From an uncultured Eubacteriales bacterium (GTDB lineage: Bacteria; Bacillota; Clostridia; Oscillospirales; Acutalibacteraceae): a stretch of DNA of 64,000 bases. Both the position numbers and the translations under genes were made by a program. Under the pieces are notes generated by a model. The model saw only the letters and a list, made by a program, of their open reading frames with translations, made no database searches and had not been told where the DNA came from. Below, one piece after another: positions 43,775 through 52,469 of the stretch. The first letter of the stretch is position 1. Each line of letters opens with the position of its first letter. Where the stretch lies: positions 1-64,000 of the forward strand of contig CAKTEE010000008.1 of assembly GCA_934546985.1 (NCBI GenBank), written 5' to 3'.

Positions 43775-45357
43775 TTATTCTCTTTCATCCCTTTCAATTT
43801 AATTTCGCCTGCCGGAATATAACCATTATGTTCATACCAATGTATCACATAATAATTATTATTTCCAAATACTGTCCCAGATTTCTTTTGCCATTGCTGC
43901 GGACTCAAATTGTATGTTGCATATAACCGCTGTAAATCTCTAATAGGAGTACTGGTTCCGTAACCAGCCATTACCTCAATATTCGTCAATGAAGTACCTT
44001 TTGGGGCAACTGCATGAAAACCATTCGGTAATTTCACACTTTTATCTATATTGATATTTATGGTATGCTGTAATACTTCATCCGGTAAATCTTTTAGCTT
44101 TTTAGGAAGCCCTGAACTTGTTTTAATTATAACATCGTTCTTAATATAATCATAGTTTTTCTCTTGATTTTTCGCTACTCTTGCCGCCTTAGCCGCATCT
44201 GACCGGTTCCATTTGGCAACGGTTATTCGGTCACTAAGCTTTTTCAAACCATTGCTTTCACAAAAATCAGTATAGAATTGATTTTGCTTTGATAATTTCA
44301 ATGCAGCTTTATCATAATCGGCTTGTAATAACGCTTTCGTTTCATCATCAGTGGCTAAATCAATTGCCTTATGCAATCCAATTAGTTTTGTTTTACTGTG
44401 CCTTATGGCGTTTTCTGCTTGCCGCTGTTTTTTATTCAGGTCAGCGGCTTTTTTATTTTTTTCTTCATCATAATTCTGAAATGGGTTATGTTTACCATCA
44501 CCGGGACCAAAAGAATGGCGGCAGTTCCAACCGCTCAGCCCTTCCCCTGTACCATATCCGGTTACACTAAACAACGGAAAGTCTGCTGTTTTTCCTGTAC
44601 GGCTGTAAAACTTGCCTTGCCACCAATAATGATTGCCTGAATTTTCCCCGCCATCACCATACCTCGCACCAAGATGTGCAGATACCAATATAATATCCCA
44701 GTCACGTTCAATCATGTTCTGCATCGCCATATTTCCGCTGGCTTGTGCAGTTCCCGTCCGCACTGCACGCAAAACTGCAGTTTCAATAGTATCAACTCGT
44801 TTGCCATATATAACTGCGGGCTGATCTTCAGCAATTTTATTAACAGCCTCCCTTACTGCCGCCGAATAAGACTGTGCACCGGTAATTACTTTTAAATGAG
44901 TCTCATCTAATATATTAATAAGCCTTTTTTGACTGGCCTGTGCTGTTGTTCTCGTAAAATTATGTATTTCCCCATTCGTTCTCTGATAAGAATCTGTAAG
45001 AATTCTGACCATACTTTCAGACTGAAGCAACGGAGGAATTTTAATTCCTGCATTATTATAAAACACTTCATCATATGCGTAGGTACGAATACCAGCATCT
45101 TCAAATATTGACTTAACTTCTAAATCTGATAACTTAGTGAATTCGGAAATTTTATTTTGTAAATCGCCTAAATGCCCGCCGGCAGACTGATAAACCTCAG
45201 CCTGCCATGTATCTGTCCCTGTAAGGAAAATTTCTTCTTTACGGTCCATACGTGCCATCAACCGCCGAATCATATCGCGGGTAATCCATGCATTAAGTTC
45301 ATCTATCAGCGGGTACATGGAATCGGCGATTTTTAGCAATTCTTCCGGAGTCAGCAT
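43771..45357 (-). CDS. Minor head protein with C-terminal extension
   Basis: A 528-residue protein. The first 300 residues fit phage minor capsid 2 / Mu F-like proteins: a long helical start, TARTGTAQASGNMAMQ-like region (AVLRAVRTGTAQASGNMA), HLGARYGDGG and GWNCRHSFGPGDG. The last 120 residues (from about 410) are a distinct domain: SGLPKKLKDLPDEVLQHTI, GTSTPIRDL and YYVIHWYEHNG. Some minor head proteins carry C-terminal enzyme or toxin domains (PBECR and others); I cannot assign this one. Confidence 0.8.
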   Translation of the reverse strand: MLTPEELLKIADSMYPLIDELNAWITRDMIRRLMARMDRKEEIFLTGTDTWQAEVYQSAGGHLGDLQNKISEFTKLSDLEVKSIFEDAGIRTYAYDEVFYNNAGIKIPPLLQSESMVRILTDSYQRTNGEIHNFTRTTAQASQKRLINILDETHLKVITGAQSYSAAVREAVNKIAEDQPAVIYGKRVDTIETAVLRAVRTGTAQASGNMAMQNMIERDWDIILVSAHLGARYGDGGENSGNHYWWQGKFYSRTGKTADFPLFSVTGYGTGEGLSGWNCRHSFGPGDGKHNPFQNYDEEKNKKAADLNKKQRQAENAIRHSKTKLIGLHKAIDLATDDETKALLQADYDKAALKLSKQNQFYTDFCESNGLKKLSDRITVAKWNRSDAAKAARVAKNQEKNYDYIKNDVIIKTSSGLPKKLKDLPDEVLQHTININIDKSVKLPNGFHAVAPKGTSLTNIEVMAGYGTSTPIRDLQRLYATYNLSPQQWQKKSGTVFGNNNYYVIHWYEHNGYIPAGEIKLKGMKENK

Positions 45358-45390
45358 CTAGTCGCCCCTTTCTAAACCTAATACAAAACG

Positions 45391-46803
45391 TTATTCCATA
45401 TCAAAAAGCCCATTTTCTTTTTTATTGCTTGCTTCTGCCTCCTGAACAAAAGCTTTGGCTTCGGTCTCACTCATACCTTCAAATTTAACAAAATACAGCC
45501 ATTTAGGTACCCAACCCTGCTGAACATAACTTTTCCAGTTTGCTTTATCTTCTTCATAACTATATGTAATATCCCCAAAGTTAAAATCTATCTGATATTC
45601 TCCCAACGGCGCTAAACCTTTTAACGTAGCTATTGCATCCGCACCATAGAGCGCCTGCTGCAGTGCACTTTTTAAAGCATCACGGTCATTTTTTACAGTT
45701 TGGATGGTATCCCGGTCATCGGCTTCAACCTGTGTCGCCGTAATCATGCCAGTTTGTCCATCCATAACAAAAACGCCCTCAGAAAAACCACATTTAACGC
45801 CTGCCATTGATAGATTGAAATTAATATCTTTAATACGCTGCTCTGTTAACAATGTAGGCACATGCTCATGAATTGCAGATATTTCACCATCGCTAATACC
45901 CATTCCCAGCCCCTTTACAAAACGAGGCAGTTGAATCCCTTTATTCATCGCATTTTGAATAATTTGCTGTCCAACAAATGTAACATGCTTGCTGTCTTCA
46001 ATTTCAGTATTTTTTCTGCTGATTGCAATATCAATAGCTTTGAGCTCGGTGATTGCATTAGCAAAAACTGAAAGTCCTAACGGAGAATCTGCATCAATCG
46101 TATTTGCACCAGGCAATCTAAAAAAACCGTATAATGGCTTTTTTAATTTTGAAATTGCCGTAGTTTCCTGATAATTTTTCCATTTCTCTATAGATGATAA
46201 TTTTACTTCTCTTCCCAAAACGTAGGTATTATTTGATGCCTGCTGATTTAAAAAAGCCTTATTTGTAATGACATAAACCGGACCATGTTCGTCCATAGAT
46301 TCAAATCTATGGTATTCCAAACGCGTATAATATTTTCCTTTTTCAACGGTATGCTCAGCAAAAATCGCTCCTGTAATTTCATCATTTTCGCTTTTTGATG
46401 TAATTCCAAACTGACCTGGCATTACAAAATCCCAGCATATGCCATTCCATTTGATAATCATCCCCCCAAGCCTGTCTGCTTCTGCTACCTTATCCGGCAA
46501 ATACTTCAACAGTTCATCACAAATAGATTGCAAAAAATCTGCACGTTCAGAACCGGAACAGGCTATACCAATATCAAGGGTGGTTAATTTAGCTCTGGTA
46601 TCTGAAATCAATTTTGCAAAGTTTACGGTTTCAATATCATCATCCGGTTTTAGCCATGGAGGTTTTCCTGTTGAAATATTATCCCATTTCTTAACAGCGT
46701 TTTCCATCTCGCTAGACCATATAACATTAACGTTAAATGCCTTACCAACATCGGAGCCTAACATACATTTAAACCTCCTGAAAAGGCGTGAGAAAATCCC
46801 CAA
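45391..46803 (-). CDS. Phage portal protein
   Basis: An SPP1 gp6-like portal of about 470 residues: an early IFSRLFRRFKCMLG, YYTRLEYHRF, a central PLYGFFRLPGANTID with PLGLSVFANA, and DRDTIQTVKNDRDALKSALQQALYG. The start is uncertain: TTG 46803 after AGGCGGTGAT is preferred; ATG 46827 overlaps the terminase stop but has no ribosome site; ATG 46764 follows AGGAGG but would remove the conserved amphipathic N-terminus. Confidence 0.9.
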   Translation of the reverse strand: MGIFSRLFRRFKCMLGSDVGKAFNVNVIWSSEMENAVKKWDNISTGKPPWLKPDDDIETVNFAKLISDTRAKLTTLDIGIACSGSERADFLQSICDELLKYLPDKVAEADRLGGMIIKWNGICWDFVMPGQFGITSKSENDEITGAIFAEHTVEKGKYYTRLEYHRFESMDEHGPVYVITNKAFLNQQASNNTYVLGREVKLSSIEKWKNYQETTAISKLKKPLYGFFRLPGANTIDADSPLGLSVFANAITELKAIDIAISRKNTEIEDSKHVTFVGQQIIQNAMNKGIQLPRFVKGLGMGISDGEISAIHEHVPTLLTEQRIKDINFNLSMAGVKCGFSEGVFVMDGQTGMITATQVEADDRDTIQTVKNDRDALKSALQQALYGADAIATLKGLAPLGEYQIDFNFGDITYSYEEDKANWKSYVQQGWVPKWLYFVKFEGMSETEAKAFVQEAEASNKKENGLFDME

Positions 46804-46814
46804 ATAATCACCGC

Positions 46815-48059
46815 CTATATTATCCATTTCAATTCATTGCATAAAGCCGTACTGCAAAAATATCTTAGTTCGTCCATAGCATGGTCATTTTCTTTTATAA
46901 CCCTGTCTTCCTCCGCTTTTTCATCCCATGAATAAAGTCCAAACTCCATAATTTTATTAACACAGCTTTCATGAAACTTTAAAACCCCGGCATTTAAAAA
47001 CTTCGTAACGTTCTGTATTCCATTGATTACGTCATTATTAGCTTTTACAATCATCCATAAACCGTATTTCTGTATCGTCTCAATCATAGAAGAAGCTGAC
47101 GGATCTATAATGATATATTCAATTGGTATATCTCCAATCAATTCGCACAGCATTCTATAATATGTTTCGTTATCAACACGTTTTGTGCTTCCGCCTTTAT
47201 AATATAATTCTTTAATTTGTACTGCGGTTTGCACTGCAGGATTATAATCATAAAGGCCCGCTGCAAATGGATTTACTGTACCATAGTCTATGGAAACATA
47301 ATATCGGTGTCTGGGGCTATACTCAGGTATTTCATGTATGACATGCTGATTTTTGTCAAACATGGGATATACAAGCCCGTCGGCAAGAACCCAGCGCCCT
47401 AATATATACCGCTCATAAAACACACCGGAAAATCGGCTTTCTGCTTTTGCAATAGCTTCCGGGGTCATAATAGGATTATCATCCATCATGAAATGCAAAT
47501 GCAAGGTATCAGGTTGAGGATTCTCTATCCACTTTTTGTAAAACCAATGGGAAGGCGAATCCGGATTGCAGTTAAACCAAAGTTTTGACTGTGATACTGA
47601 CACTGTACGGGCAATTGCCTGTTCCACAAATGACCGCGGCATTAACGCCACTTCATCAAACAACACGCCAGATAAAGTAATACCCTGAATCAGCATATAG
47701 CTACTTTCATCCTTGCCTCCAAAAACATAAAAACTGTTTATATGACCATTGCCTGTCACAGTGACAAGTTTAGTTGAACGAGTATATGTCAGGGTATAAT
47801 ATGCGGTTACATCTCTCATTCCTTGCAGTGGCATAACAATATTTCGTTCAACGCTTTGTACCGTCTTTCCGCAAATGCCAAAAATAGCCCCGTCAAAAAA
47901 ACGCATGGCCCAATGGACGAAAGAGACAATCATGCATACAGTTTTACCAGAACGAACCGCACCGTCACATATGATTGCACTGTATTTATTTCTTGTCTCT
48001 GGCATATGGCACCATTTAAACACCATTTTTTGTTTCGGCGACAACTTTGTTATATTCAT
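46815..48059 (-). CDS. terL: Terminase large subunit (PBSX type)
   Basis: A 414-residue packaging motor. The ATPase domain has Walker A GAVRSGKT at about 33-40 and Walker B GVLFDEVAL; the nuclease domain has YVSIDYGTVNP and IIIDPSASS with the catalytic Asp residues. It overlaps terS by 4 bp. Confidence 0.95.
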   Translation of the reverse strand: MNITKLSPKQKMVFKWCHMPETRNKYSAIICDGAVRSGKTVCMIVSFVHWAMRFFDGAIFGICGKTVQSVERNIVMPLQGMRDVTAYYTLTYTRSTKLVTVTGNGHINSFYVFGGKDESSYMLIQGITLSGVLFDEVALMPRSFVEQAIARTVSVSQSKLWFNCNPDSPSHWFYKKWIENPQPDTLHLHFMMDDNPIMTPEAIAKAESRFSGVFYERYILGRWVLADGLVYPMFDKNQHVIHEIPEYSPRHRYYVSIDYGTVNPFAAGLYDYNPAVQTAVQIKELYYKGGSTKRVDNETYYRMLCELIGDIPIEYIIIDPSASSMIETIQKYGLWMIVKANNDVINGIQNVTKFLNAGVLKFHESCVNKIMEFGLYSWDEKAEEDRVIKENDHAMDELRYFCSTALCNELKWII

Positions 48060-48454
48060 TCTTTATCATCCTCCAGGGCAGCATACAAAGTAGTGGCATC
48101 CTGCGGTTTATCGCTGCAGGTATCCTGTGCTTTAAATCCTGCCCTATCAAGAAAGTCCCTCGCTACTACAATCCTGTCTTTATCAGAAGCACCCTCGTCA
48201 ATCATTATTTGATACATAACCTTTTGGGCCTCTAATGCATCAAAAATAAATTCTTGCCGTAATTCGCTTACTATCTCACTTTTTCTTTTATTTAAATATT
48301 CCAGAACATTAGGATCCTTTAGAAGTTGTGATGCTTGTGACTGCGCGGTTTTAGGGCTATATCCTGCATTAATTGCTGCTTGTTTTGCGTTTTTAAATTT
48401 GAGCTTTATATACTCATTAACAAACAATTTTCTCTGTTCTGTCAACACAAACAT
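48056..48454 (-). CDS. terS: Terminase small subunit
   Basis: About 132 residues with the Terminase_2 pattern: TEQRKLFVNEYIKLKFKNAKQAAINAGYSPKTAQ and LLKDPNVLEYL. It recognises the packaging site. ATG 48454 follows AAAGGAG; the frame is open 14 codons upstream, which is less likely. Confidence 0.92.
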   Translation of the reverse strand: MFVLTEQRKLFVNEYIKLKFKNAKQAAINAGYSPKTAQSQASQLLKDPNVLEYLNKRKSEIVSELRQEFIFDALEAQKVMYQIMIDEGASDKDRIVVARDFLDRAGFKAQDTCSDKPQDATTLYAALEDDKE

Positions 48455-48473
48455 CACACTCCTTTCCATAAAT

Positions 48474-48809
48474 TTAGCTAACGCCCAATTGTTCAAAAAC
48501 CGTTTTTATCTTAGGAAACATTGAAGCAATCCAATCAACGATTTCTTCATTCACCGCCCAGCTATTTTCAGCAAGCCCGCTTTCAAAAAGAAAAGCATGA
48601 ATAACTTCATGCCTGAGAACCTTGTCCTTATACGCTTGTATATCACGTTTTGCCATTGGATCACTGTCATATCTCGTAGAATCAATAATGCATTCTTTAG
48701 TTGTCTCATCACAATATCCATCACATTCGTTTAATGCTGGATTTTCAATCTGATTAGATTCATAAATAGTATATTGAGTTCCTAATATATTTACTTGTTT
48801 CAACTCCAT
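48474..48809 (-). CDS. Phage HExxH zinc metalloprotease-like protein
   Basis: A 111-residue protein with HEVIHAFLFESG at about 67-78, an HExxH zinc site, and a downstream VNEEIVDWIA that can supply the third ligand (Glu). Small putative metallopeptidases are often encoded just before terminase genes. It is the first gene of the late operon. Confidence 0.75.
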   Translation of the reverse strand: MELKQVNILGTQYTIYESNQIENPALNECDGYCDETTKECIIDSTRYDSDPMAKRDIQAYKDKVLRHEVIHAFLFESGLAENSWAVNEEIVDWIASMFPKIKTVFEQLGVS

Positions 48810-48825
48810 TCCACCTCTTTTCGTG

Positions 48826-48875
48826 CAAAAACAAAGCCGCGCAAAAAGGCGATTACCTTCTCACGCGGCTTTGTT
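48826..48875 (-). terminator. Terminator in the leader of the late operon
   Basis: On the minus strand AACAAAGCCGCG and CGCGGCTTTGTT form a perfect 12-bp stem with a 22-base loop, followed by TTTTT. The first late gene begins 17 bp after it, so late transcription must pass through it. Confidence 0.8.
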
Positions 48876-48893
48876 ATAATACATAAAGGAAGC

Positions 48894-48948
48894 GTTCAAC
48901 CATATTTTGAACTATAATTATTTTATCATATAGAAAAGGTGCTTACAA
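48894..48948 (-). promoter_or_regulatory. Late promoter with inverted repeat at the start site
   Basis: On the minus strand TTGTAA (48948-48943), a 17-bp spacer and TAAAAT (48925-48920). GTTCAA...TTGAAC (48894-48912) begins at about the +1 position and could be an operator or RNA hairpin. Confidence 0.6.
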
Positions 48949-48991
48949 GGGCACGGATTTTGCACGCTTTTTGCATTAACAATCAGTTAGT

Positions 48992-49534
48992 TCAACTAAA
49001 TATTTGACAAATTACTTCGTCGCTAAACAACCGAATCTGTAATAAATTAATTAAACGGTTTTTATTACGACTAATTGTTGAAATATCCACTTTCAAACGC
49101 TCTGCGATATTTTCATAATTCATATCATCAAAATACTTCAGCCGAATAATATCAAAATAAGGGTCATCTTTTAAAGCATCAAGGGCATCATCAATAACCT
49201 TGATAAAACTCACCGTAGTTTGTATGCTTTGCTCGATGGCTTCAATTTTGTCATCAGCCTTATCAGCATCGGTTTTCACCTCATATGTAGGTGTACCGGA
49301 AAAAGAAGTAATACTTGCGGATTTCTTCGGTATGCCTTCCTGGCGAATAGTTTCAATCTGTTTTTGCTTATCAGCAATAGCAGCCTGAAAATTTTTGTAG
49401 TTATAAAGCAGAGTTTCCGTTTTCTGAAACGGTGTTTGTCTGCTGTCTTTAAGAAAGCCTTGCCTTCTCAATTCAAAAATAACCTTAGTTGCAGTTATTT
49501 GCGCTGTTTCTTCAATGATATTTTTATCACTCAC
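48992..49534 (-). CDS. ArpU-like late transcription regulator
   Basis: A 180-residue protein with a helical first part and a C-terminal sigma-70 region 4-like helix-turn-helix (DIIRLKYFDDMNYENIAERL, then DISTISRNKNRLI). This is the layout of ArpU/RinA-type activators that switch on phage late genes. It lies directly upstream of the late promoter and late operon. Confidence 0.8.
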   Translation of the reverse strand: MSDKNIIEETAQITATKVIFELRRQGFLKDSRQTPFQKTETLLYNYKNFQAAIADKQKQIETIRQEGIPKKSASITSFSGTPTYEVKTDADKADDKIEAIEQSIQTTVSFIKVIDDALDALKDDPYFDIIRLKYFDDMNYENIAERLKVDISTISRNKNRLINLLQIRLFSDEVICQIFS

Positions 49535-49635
49535 AGTGATTTTCCTTTCATAAATAATATATCTTAAATGGGAATTTCAAACCACGCATTTTATACATAG
49601 AAAATTTTTCATTGAATTTTTGTCTAAGATGTATA

Positions 49636-49672
49636 TTTACATCATTAGCATTACATGGTATAATGTGTACAC
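49636..49672 (+). promoter_or_regulatory. Promoter with GTGTACAC palindrome for the secreted protein gene
   Basis: TTTACA (49636-49641), a 17-bp spacer and TATAAT (49659-49664), followed at once by the palindrome GTGTACAC (49665-49672). It points opposite to the surrounding phage operons, as expected for a gene expressed in the lysogen. Confidence 0.65.
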
Positions 49673-49765
49673 AATAGTTAGTGAAAGCGGTGAATCCAAT
49701 GGTTTACTAAGTTTCTTTCAAAAGTTCGCCCGTACACTTAAACAAAAGGTAAAAGGAGAAGAATT

Positions 49766-50020
49766 ATGAAAAAGATACGGAATTGTAAAGTTATCCTCGC
49801 CCTTGCGATTTGTTTAACCATGTTTACTGGACTTGCTATGACAGCTTCGGCGGCTAACATGGTATGTTGCGGACACAAGATGACATATGCAGGAAAGGAA
49901 TCTGTTTGGTGCAGTACGTGTGGTAAATCTCAAATTGTAGAAATATATAAGTGCCGCATATATCCTAAGGTTCCTGGACACACAATGGGTTATTGTCCTT
50001 TCCACAAGGGTACATGCTAA
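49766..50020 (+). CDS. Small secreted cysteine-rich protein (lysogenic conversion candidate)
   Basis: An 84-residue protein with a clear signal peptide (MKKIRNCKVILALAICL, AMTASAA/N cleavage at about 29-30). The mature part of about 55 residues has eight Cys: CC, CSTC, C, C and C at the end, with a CGHKM / CSTCGK zinc-ribbon-like pair. AAGGAGAAG precedes the start. It is the only plus-strand gene between the late and early modules and has its own promoter, so it is probably expressed from the lysogen. Function unknown. Confidence 0.75.
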   Translation: MKKIRNCKVILALAICLTMFTGLAMTASAANMVCCGHKMTYAGKESVWCSTCGKSQIVEIYKCRIYPKVPGHTMGYCPFHKGTC

Positions 50021-50066
50021 TAATTTTATTAACCGCCGCCCACAAGCGGCGGTTTTGTTATGTACG

Positions 50067-50432
50067 TTACAACAATTTGGAGTTATCGTAGATGTTGCCG
50101 ATGACTTCTAAATCTTTCCCCCAATAGTTATCAAAGTCCGCGATAATACCATCCGACGATATAATAAACCGAGCGGTATCTTCATCCCATTTGATTATTC
50201 CTCTTTCAAAATCTCGAAAAATATCTACAATATCTCCCTCGAAAATCTTCGTGCCGTTCTCATCGGTCAAGCCTGTGTACTGCCCGACTGTTTCAGGGTC
50301 AACGCGTCCGTATTTTCCTAACAGCGTAGCATCCGGTGTAATTATGGTAACTCCGTCTTTGTGTACAGCAAGGTTTCCTTCTGACCACTCGCCTGTACTG
50401 ATTAATTTACCTCTAAATAATATTTCACGCAT
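50067..50432 (-). CDS. YopX family protein
   Basis: A 121-residue protein with the YopX pattern: MREILFRGKLISTGEW, TVGQYTGLTDENGTKIFEGDIV and a C-terminal EVIGNIYDN. Common in Firmicute phages, function unknown. The ATG at 50432 follows AAGGAG. Confidence 0.88.
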   Translation of the reverse strand: MREILFRGKLISTGEWSEGNLAVHKDGVTIITPDATLLGKYGRVDPETVGQYTGLTDENGTKIFEGDIVDIFRDFERGIIKWDEDTARFIISSDGIIADFDNYWGKDLEVIGNIYDNSKLL

Positions 50433-50434
50433 TT

Positions 50435-50578
50435 TCAATTCTCCTTATTTTTGCACCACTCACAGTGTTGCGGGTCGGTGTATTTTTTGTACTTATTACA
50501 AATCCAGTAATAGGTACATGAGTTACCGCCGCCATTGGTAAATTTTGCGTATTTACATGGGATTTTTAATTTATCCAT
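50435..50578 (-). CDS. Small Cys-rich phage protein
   Basis: About 47 residues, MDKLKIPCKYAKFTNGGG with Cys at CKYAK, SCTYYWIC and HCEWCKN, a possible zinc finger. The start is uncertain; ATG 50578 has a weak GTGAGAAG site and follows the stop of the next gene. Confidence 0.55.
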   Translation of the reverse strand: MDKLKIPCKYAKFTNGGGNSCTYYWICNKYKKYTDPQHCEWCKNKEN

Positions 50579-50583
50579 TCTTC

Positions 50584-50823
50584 TCACCATCCCATCTTCG
50601 CACCACAGTGGGGGCAGTAGTTTGACAACTCTAATAGTTTTCTTGCGCACTCAGAACAAAACGGGTAATAACCTTCACAGTCAACTTTCCAATGACCATG
50701 CACTACCGGCGCAACATCAGCGGCGGGTATCTCAGCAAACGTGTCTACGAGGCCTGCCAACGGTATGTTATGCTTTTGGCTTATAACTTCTGCTGCTGTG
50801 GCAGATTCTATGTATTTAGGCAT
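50584..50823 (-). CDS. Zinc-ribbon phage protein
   Basis: A 79-residue protein with two CxxC pairs, FCSECARK and YCPHCGAKM, at the C-terminus and the common phage motif IPAADVAPVVHGHW before them. GGAGG precedes ATG 50823. Confidence 0.75.
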   Translation of the reverse strand: MPKYIESATAAEVISQKHNIPLAGLVDTFAEIPAADVAPVVHGHWKVDCEGYYPFCSECARKLLELSNYCPHCGAKMGW

Positions 50824-51205
50824 TTTCTTTACCTCCAATCAACTCCTGCAATTCTGCCTTATAAATCCATTCCCATCTTTCCATCTTATTTGGATTCAGG
50901 CATCCACCAGCGTTACAATGCATTTTTATACCGTATCCCCAATGAGCACATGTGCCACATTGATTAGGTATTTGTTTTTCTGTCCGTTGCAACATAACAA
51001 TTGCTTCACCAAGCAACAGCCTTAAATTAGCATTCTCTTGTTTAAGTTTTTCAATTTCCTCCGGTTTCAATCCTGTTTTCTCGTACTCTGCAAGAGCAAC
51101 ATAGATTTTTTCTTTTTGATTCACAATATCTGCCCATGATGGAGTTCCTTCGAGATGCATTTTTAATATCGAATAAGTTTCATCATTTGTCAGCCTATCC
51201 ATCAT
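50816..51205 (-). CDS. Hypothetical phage protein
   Basis: A 129-residue protein with a coiled coil in the middle (EEIEKLKQENANLRLLL) and a later Cys/His cluster (CGTCAHWGYG, HCNAGGC) suggesting a zinc site. Overlaps both neighbours by a few bases. Function unknown. Confidence 0.7.
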   Translation of the reverse strand: MMDRLTNDETYSILKMHLEGTPSWADIVNQKEKIYVALAEYEKTGLKPEEIEKLKQENANLRLLLGEAIVMLQRTEKQIPNQCGTCAHWGYGIKMHCNAGGCLNPNKMERWEWIYKAELQELIGGKENA

Positions 51206-51783
51206 TCAGCCTCCGTATCTGCAACCTCATTACCCCAACAGTCCCACCCATTTACCTGTTGACGGGCAAATAATTCTATCCGCGGCAAATCACCTAACAA
51301 CTCTATAATTTTCAGACGCACCACATCGGGCTTTTTGCTATGCATTTCCACCGGCGACTCTATCACTTGATGCACCGAGTGTGATTTTACATATGTTTTT
51401 GCTTTTAAATTCGGAGTAACAGCTAATAAACATACTTCTGCGTTTGCACGTGTATATGCACCCATACCCCAGAAATTTGTATTTGATTTCTTGTTTTTCT
51501 TAATCCATACAAAAGCGGCAGTAACATACTTAAATCCCCACGCCTGTATTACTTTCAAGGTCTCTGCTATGTTCGGAAACGTAGCCCATATAAACAAAAC
51601 ACAATTTTCCGCTTTGATGTTGGAGATTGGAATGTCGCATATTGCTTTTGTAGGCATCGTACTGTAATGTTGTTTAGCCATTCCGCGTGAATTAGTTTTT
51701 GAACCGCTTTGAGGGTATTCCCACGGCGGGTCTGCATAGATAATATTATATTTTTTATCAGTGTTGTAAATATCAACCATCAT
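51202..51783 (-). CDS. MT-A70 family N6-adenine methyltransferase
   Basis: A 193-residue methylase with catalytic DPPW (YADPPWEYP), the FIWATFP segment and an RIELFARQ C-terminal motif, as in MT-A70/Ime4-like phage methylases. It modifies DNA (or RNA) adenine; no nuclease partner is near. Regulation or evasion of host restriction is plausible. Confidence 0.87.
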   Translation of the reverse strand: MMVDIYNTDKKYNIIYADPPWEYPQSGSKTNSRGMAKQHYSTMPTKAICDIPISNIKAENCVLFIWATFPNIAETLKVIQAWGFKYVTAAFVWIKKNKKSNTNFWGMGAYTRANAEVCLLAVTPNLKAKTYVKSHSVHQVIESPVEMHSKKPDVVRLKIIELLGDLPRIELFARQQVNGWDCWGNEVADTEAE

Positions 51784-51974
51784 TCAACCTCCCTATAATT
51801 ACACACATACCCCATACCCTTAAACTCACTGTATTTGCATTTTTTACAGCAGTGCAGGCAAATGTTTGTACCATATTTTTTGTTGACTGTCGGGTGTTTG
51901 CACTGTCTGACTGATACACTGTGGAATGTAAATCCGCATTTGGCGCATGTTTGGTATCTATTTTTGGGGTTCAT
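51780..51974 (-). CDS. Small zinc-finger-like phage protein
   Basis: A 64-residue protein starting MNPKNRYQTCAKCGF with further Cys/His pairs (QCKHP, ICLHCCKKC). ATG 51974 follows GGGGAG and lies inside the end of rusA. Confidence 0.6.
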   Translation of the reverse strand: MNPKNRYQTCAKCGFTFHSVSVRQCKHPTVNKKYGTNICLHCCKKCKYSEFKGMGYVCNYREVE

Positions 51975-52398
51975 TGCTTGATTCTCCCCGAAGCAAAACA
52001 TCAACGCTGGCGAAACCGTCCGTATACCAACGCCTGACATTTAACTCTACAATCTGCGTATCATCTTTGTAAGCAACGTTATTCAGCGCGTCAGCAACTA
52101 TTTTTGCGACATTATCGGCATCCGGTTTCTTGGTTGGACGTATTTCCCCTGACACCATAAGGGCAGTTTTCTTTTTGCTGGTGCTCTTTGGAATAGAGAA
52201 ATAACAATCTATACTCATATGTACTTCTCCGGTAAAAATTAGCCCGTGTGCAGCCTTACAGTATTCATTTCGTACATGGTCCTCATAATTTGTTGTCTCT
52301 TCCGGTGTATAAGTCTTAACGAATTTACCTTTTCTTGAAAACCGCGGACGGCCCTTTCCTTTTGGTTCGCCCGGAATAGAAAAAAATATTTTACTCAT
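51958..52398 (-). CDS. rusA: RusA-like Holliday junction resolvase
   Basis: A 146-residue endonuclease with the RusA signature KPDADNVAKIVADALN and VAYKDDTQIV (catalytic Asp residues and Lys). It resolves branched DNA before packaging. The start is coupled to a tiny frame upstream. Confidence 0.9.
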   Translation of the reverse strand: MSKIFFSIPGEPKGKGRPRFSRKGKFVKTYTPEETTNYEDHVRNEYCKAAHGLIFTGEVHMSIDCYFSIPKSTSKKKTALMVSGEIRPTKKPDADNVAKIVADALNNVAYKDDTQIVELNVRRWYTDGFASVDVLLRGESSNEPQK

Positions 52399-52469
52399 CG
52401 CTTGTCCTTTCTTTCACAGTATTCCTGATAATCCTTTTGTGACCAGTTCACAGCCCCCATTACATTCAT
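52395..52469 (-). CDS. Tiny coupled ORF between dnaB and rusA
   Basis: A 24-residue frame, MNVMGAVNWSQKDYQEYCER plus KDKR. Its ATG overlaps the dnaB stop (ATGA) and its stop overlaps the rusA start (ATGA). It may be a real small gene or only a reading frame that couples translation of rusA. Confidence 0.4.
   Translation of the reverse strand: MNVMGAVNWSQKDYQEYCERKDKR

Noticed and set aside
49630..49767. 46-codon frame overlapping the start of the secreted protein gene
   Set aside because: It ends in an ATGA junction with the next gene, but its ATG lies upstream of the -10 box and lacks a ribosome site, so it would not be on the transcript.
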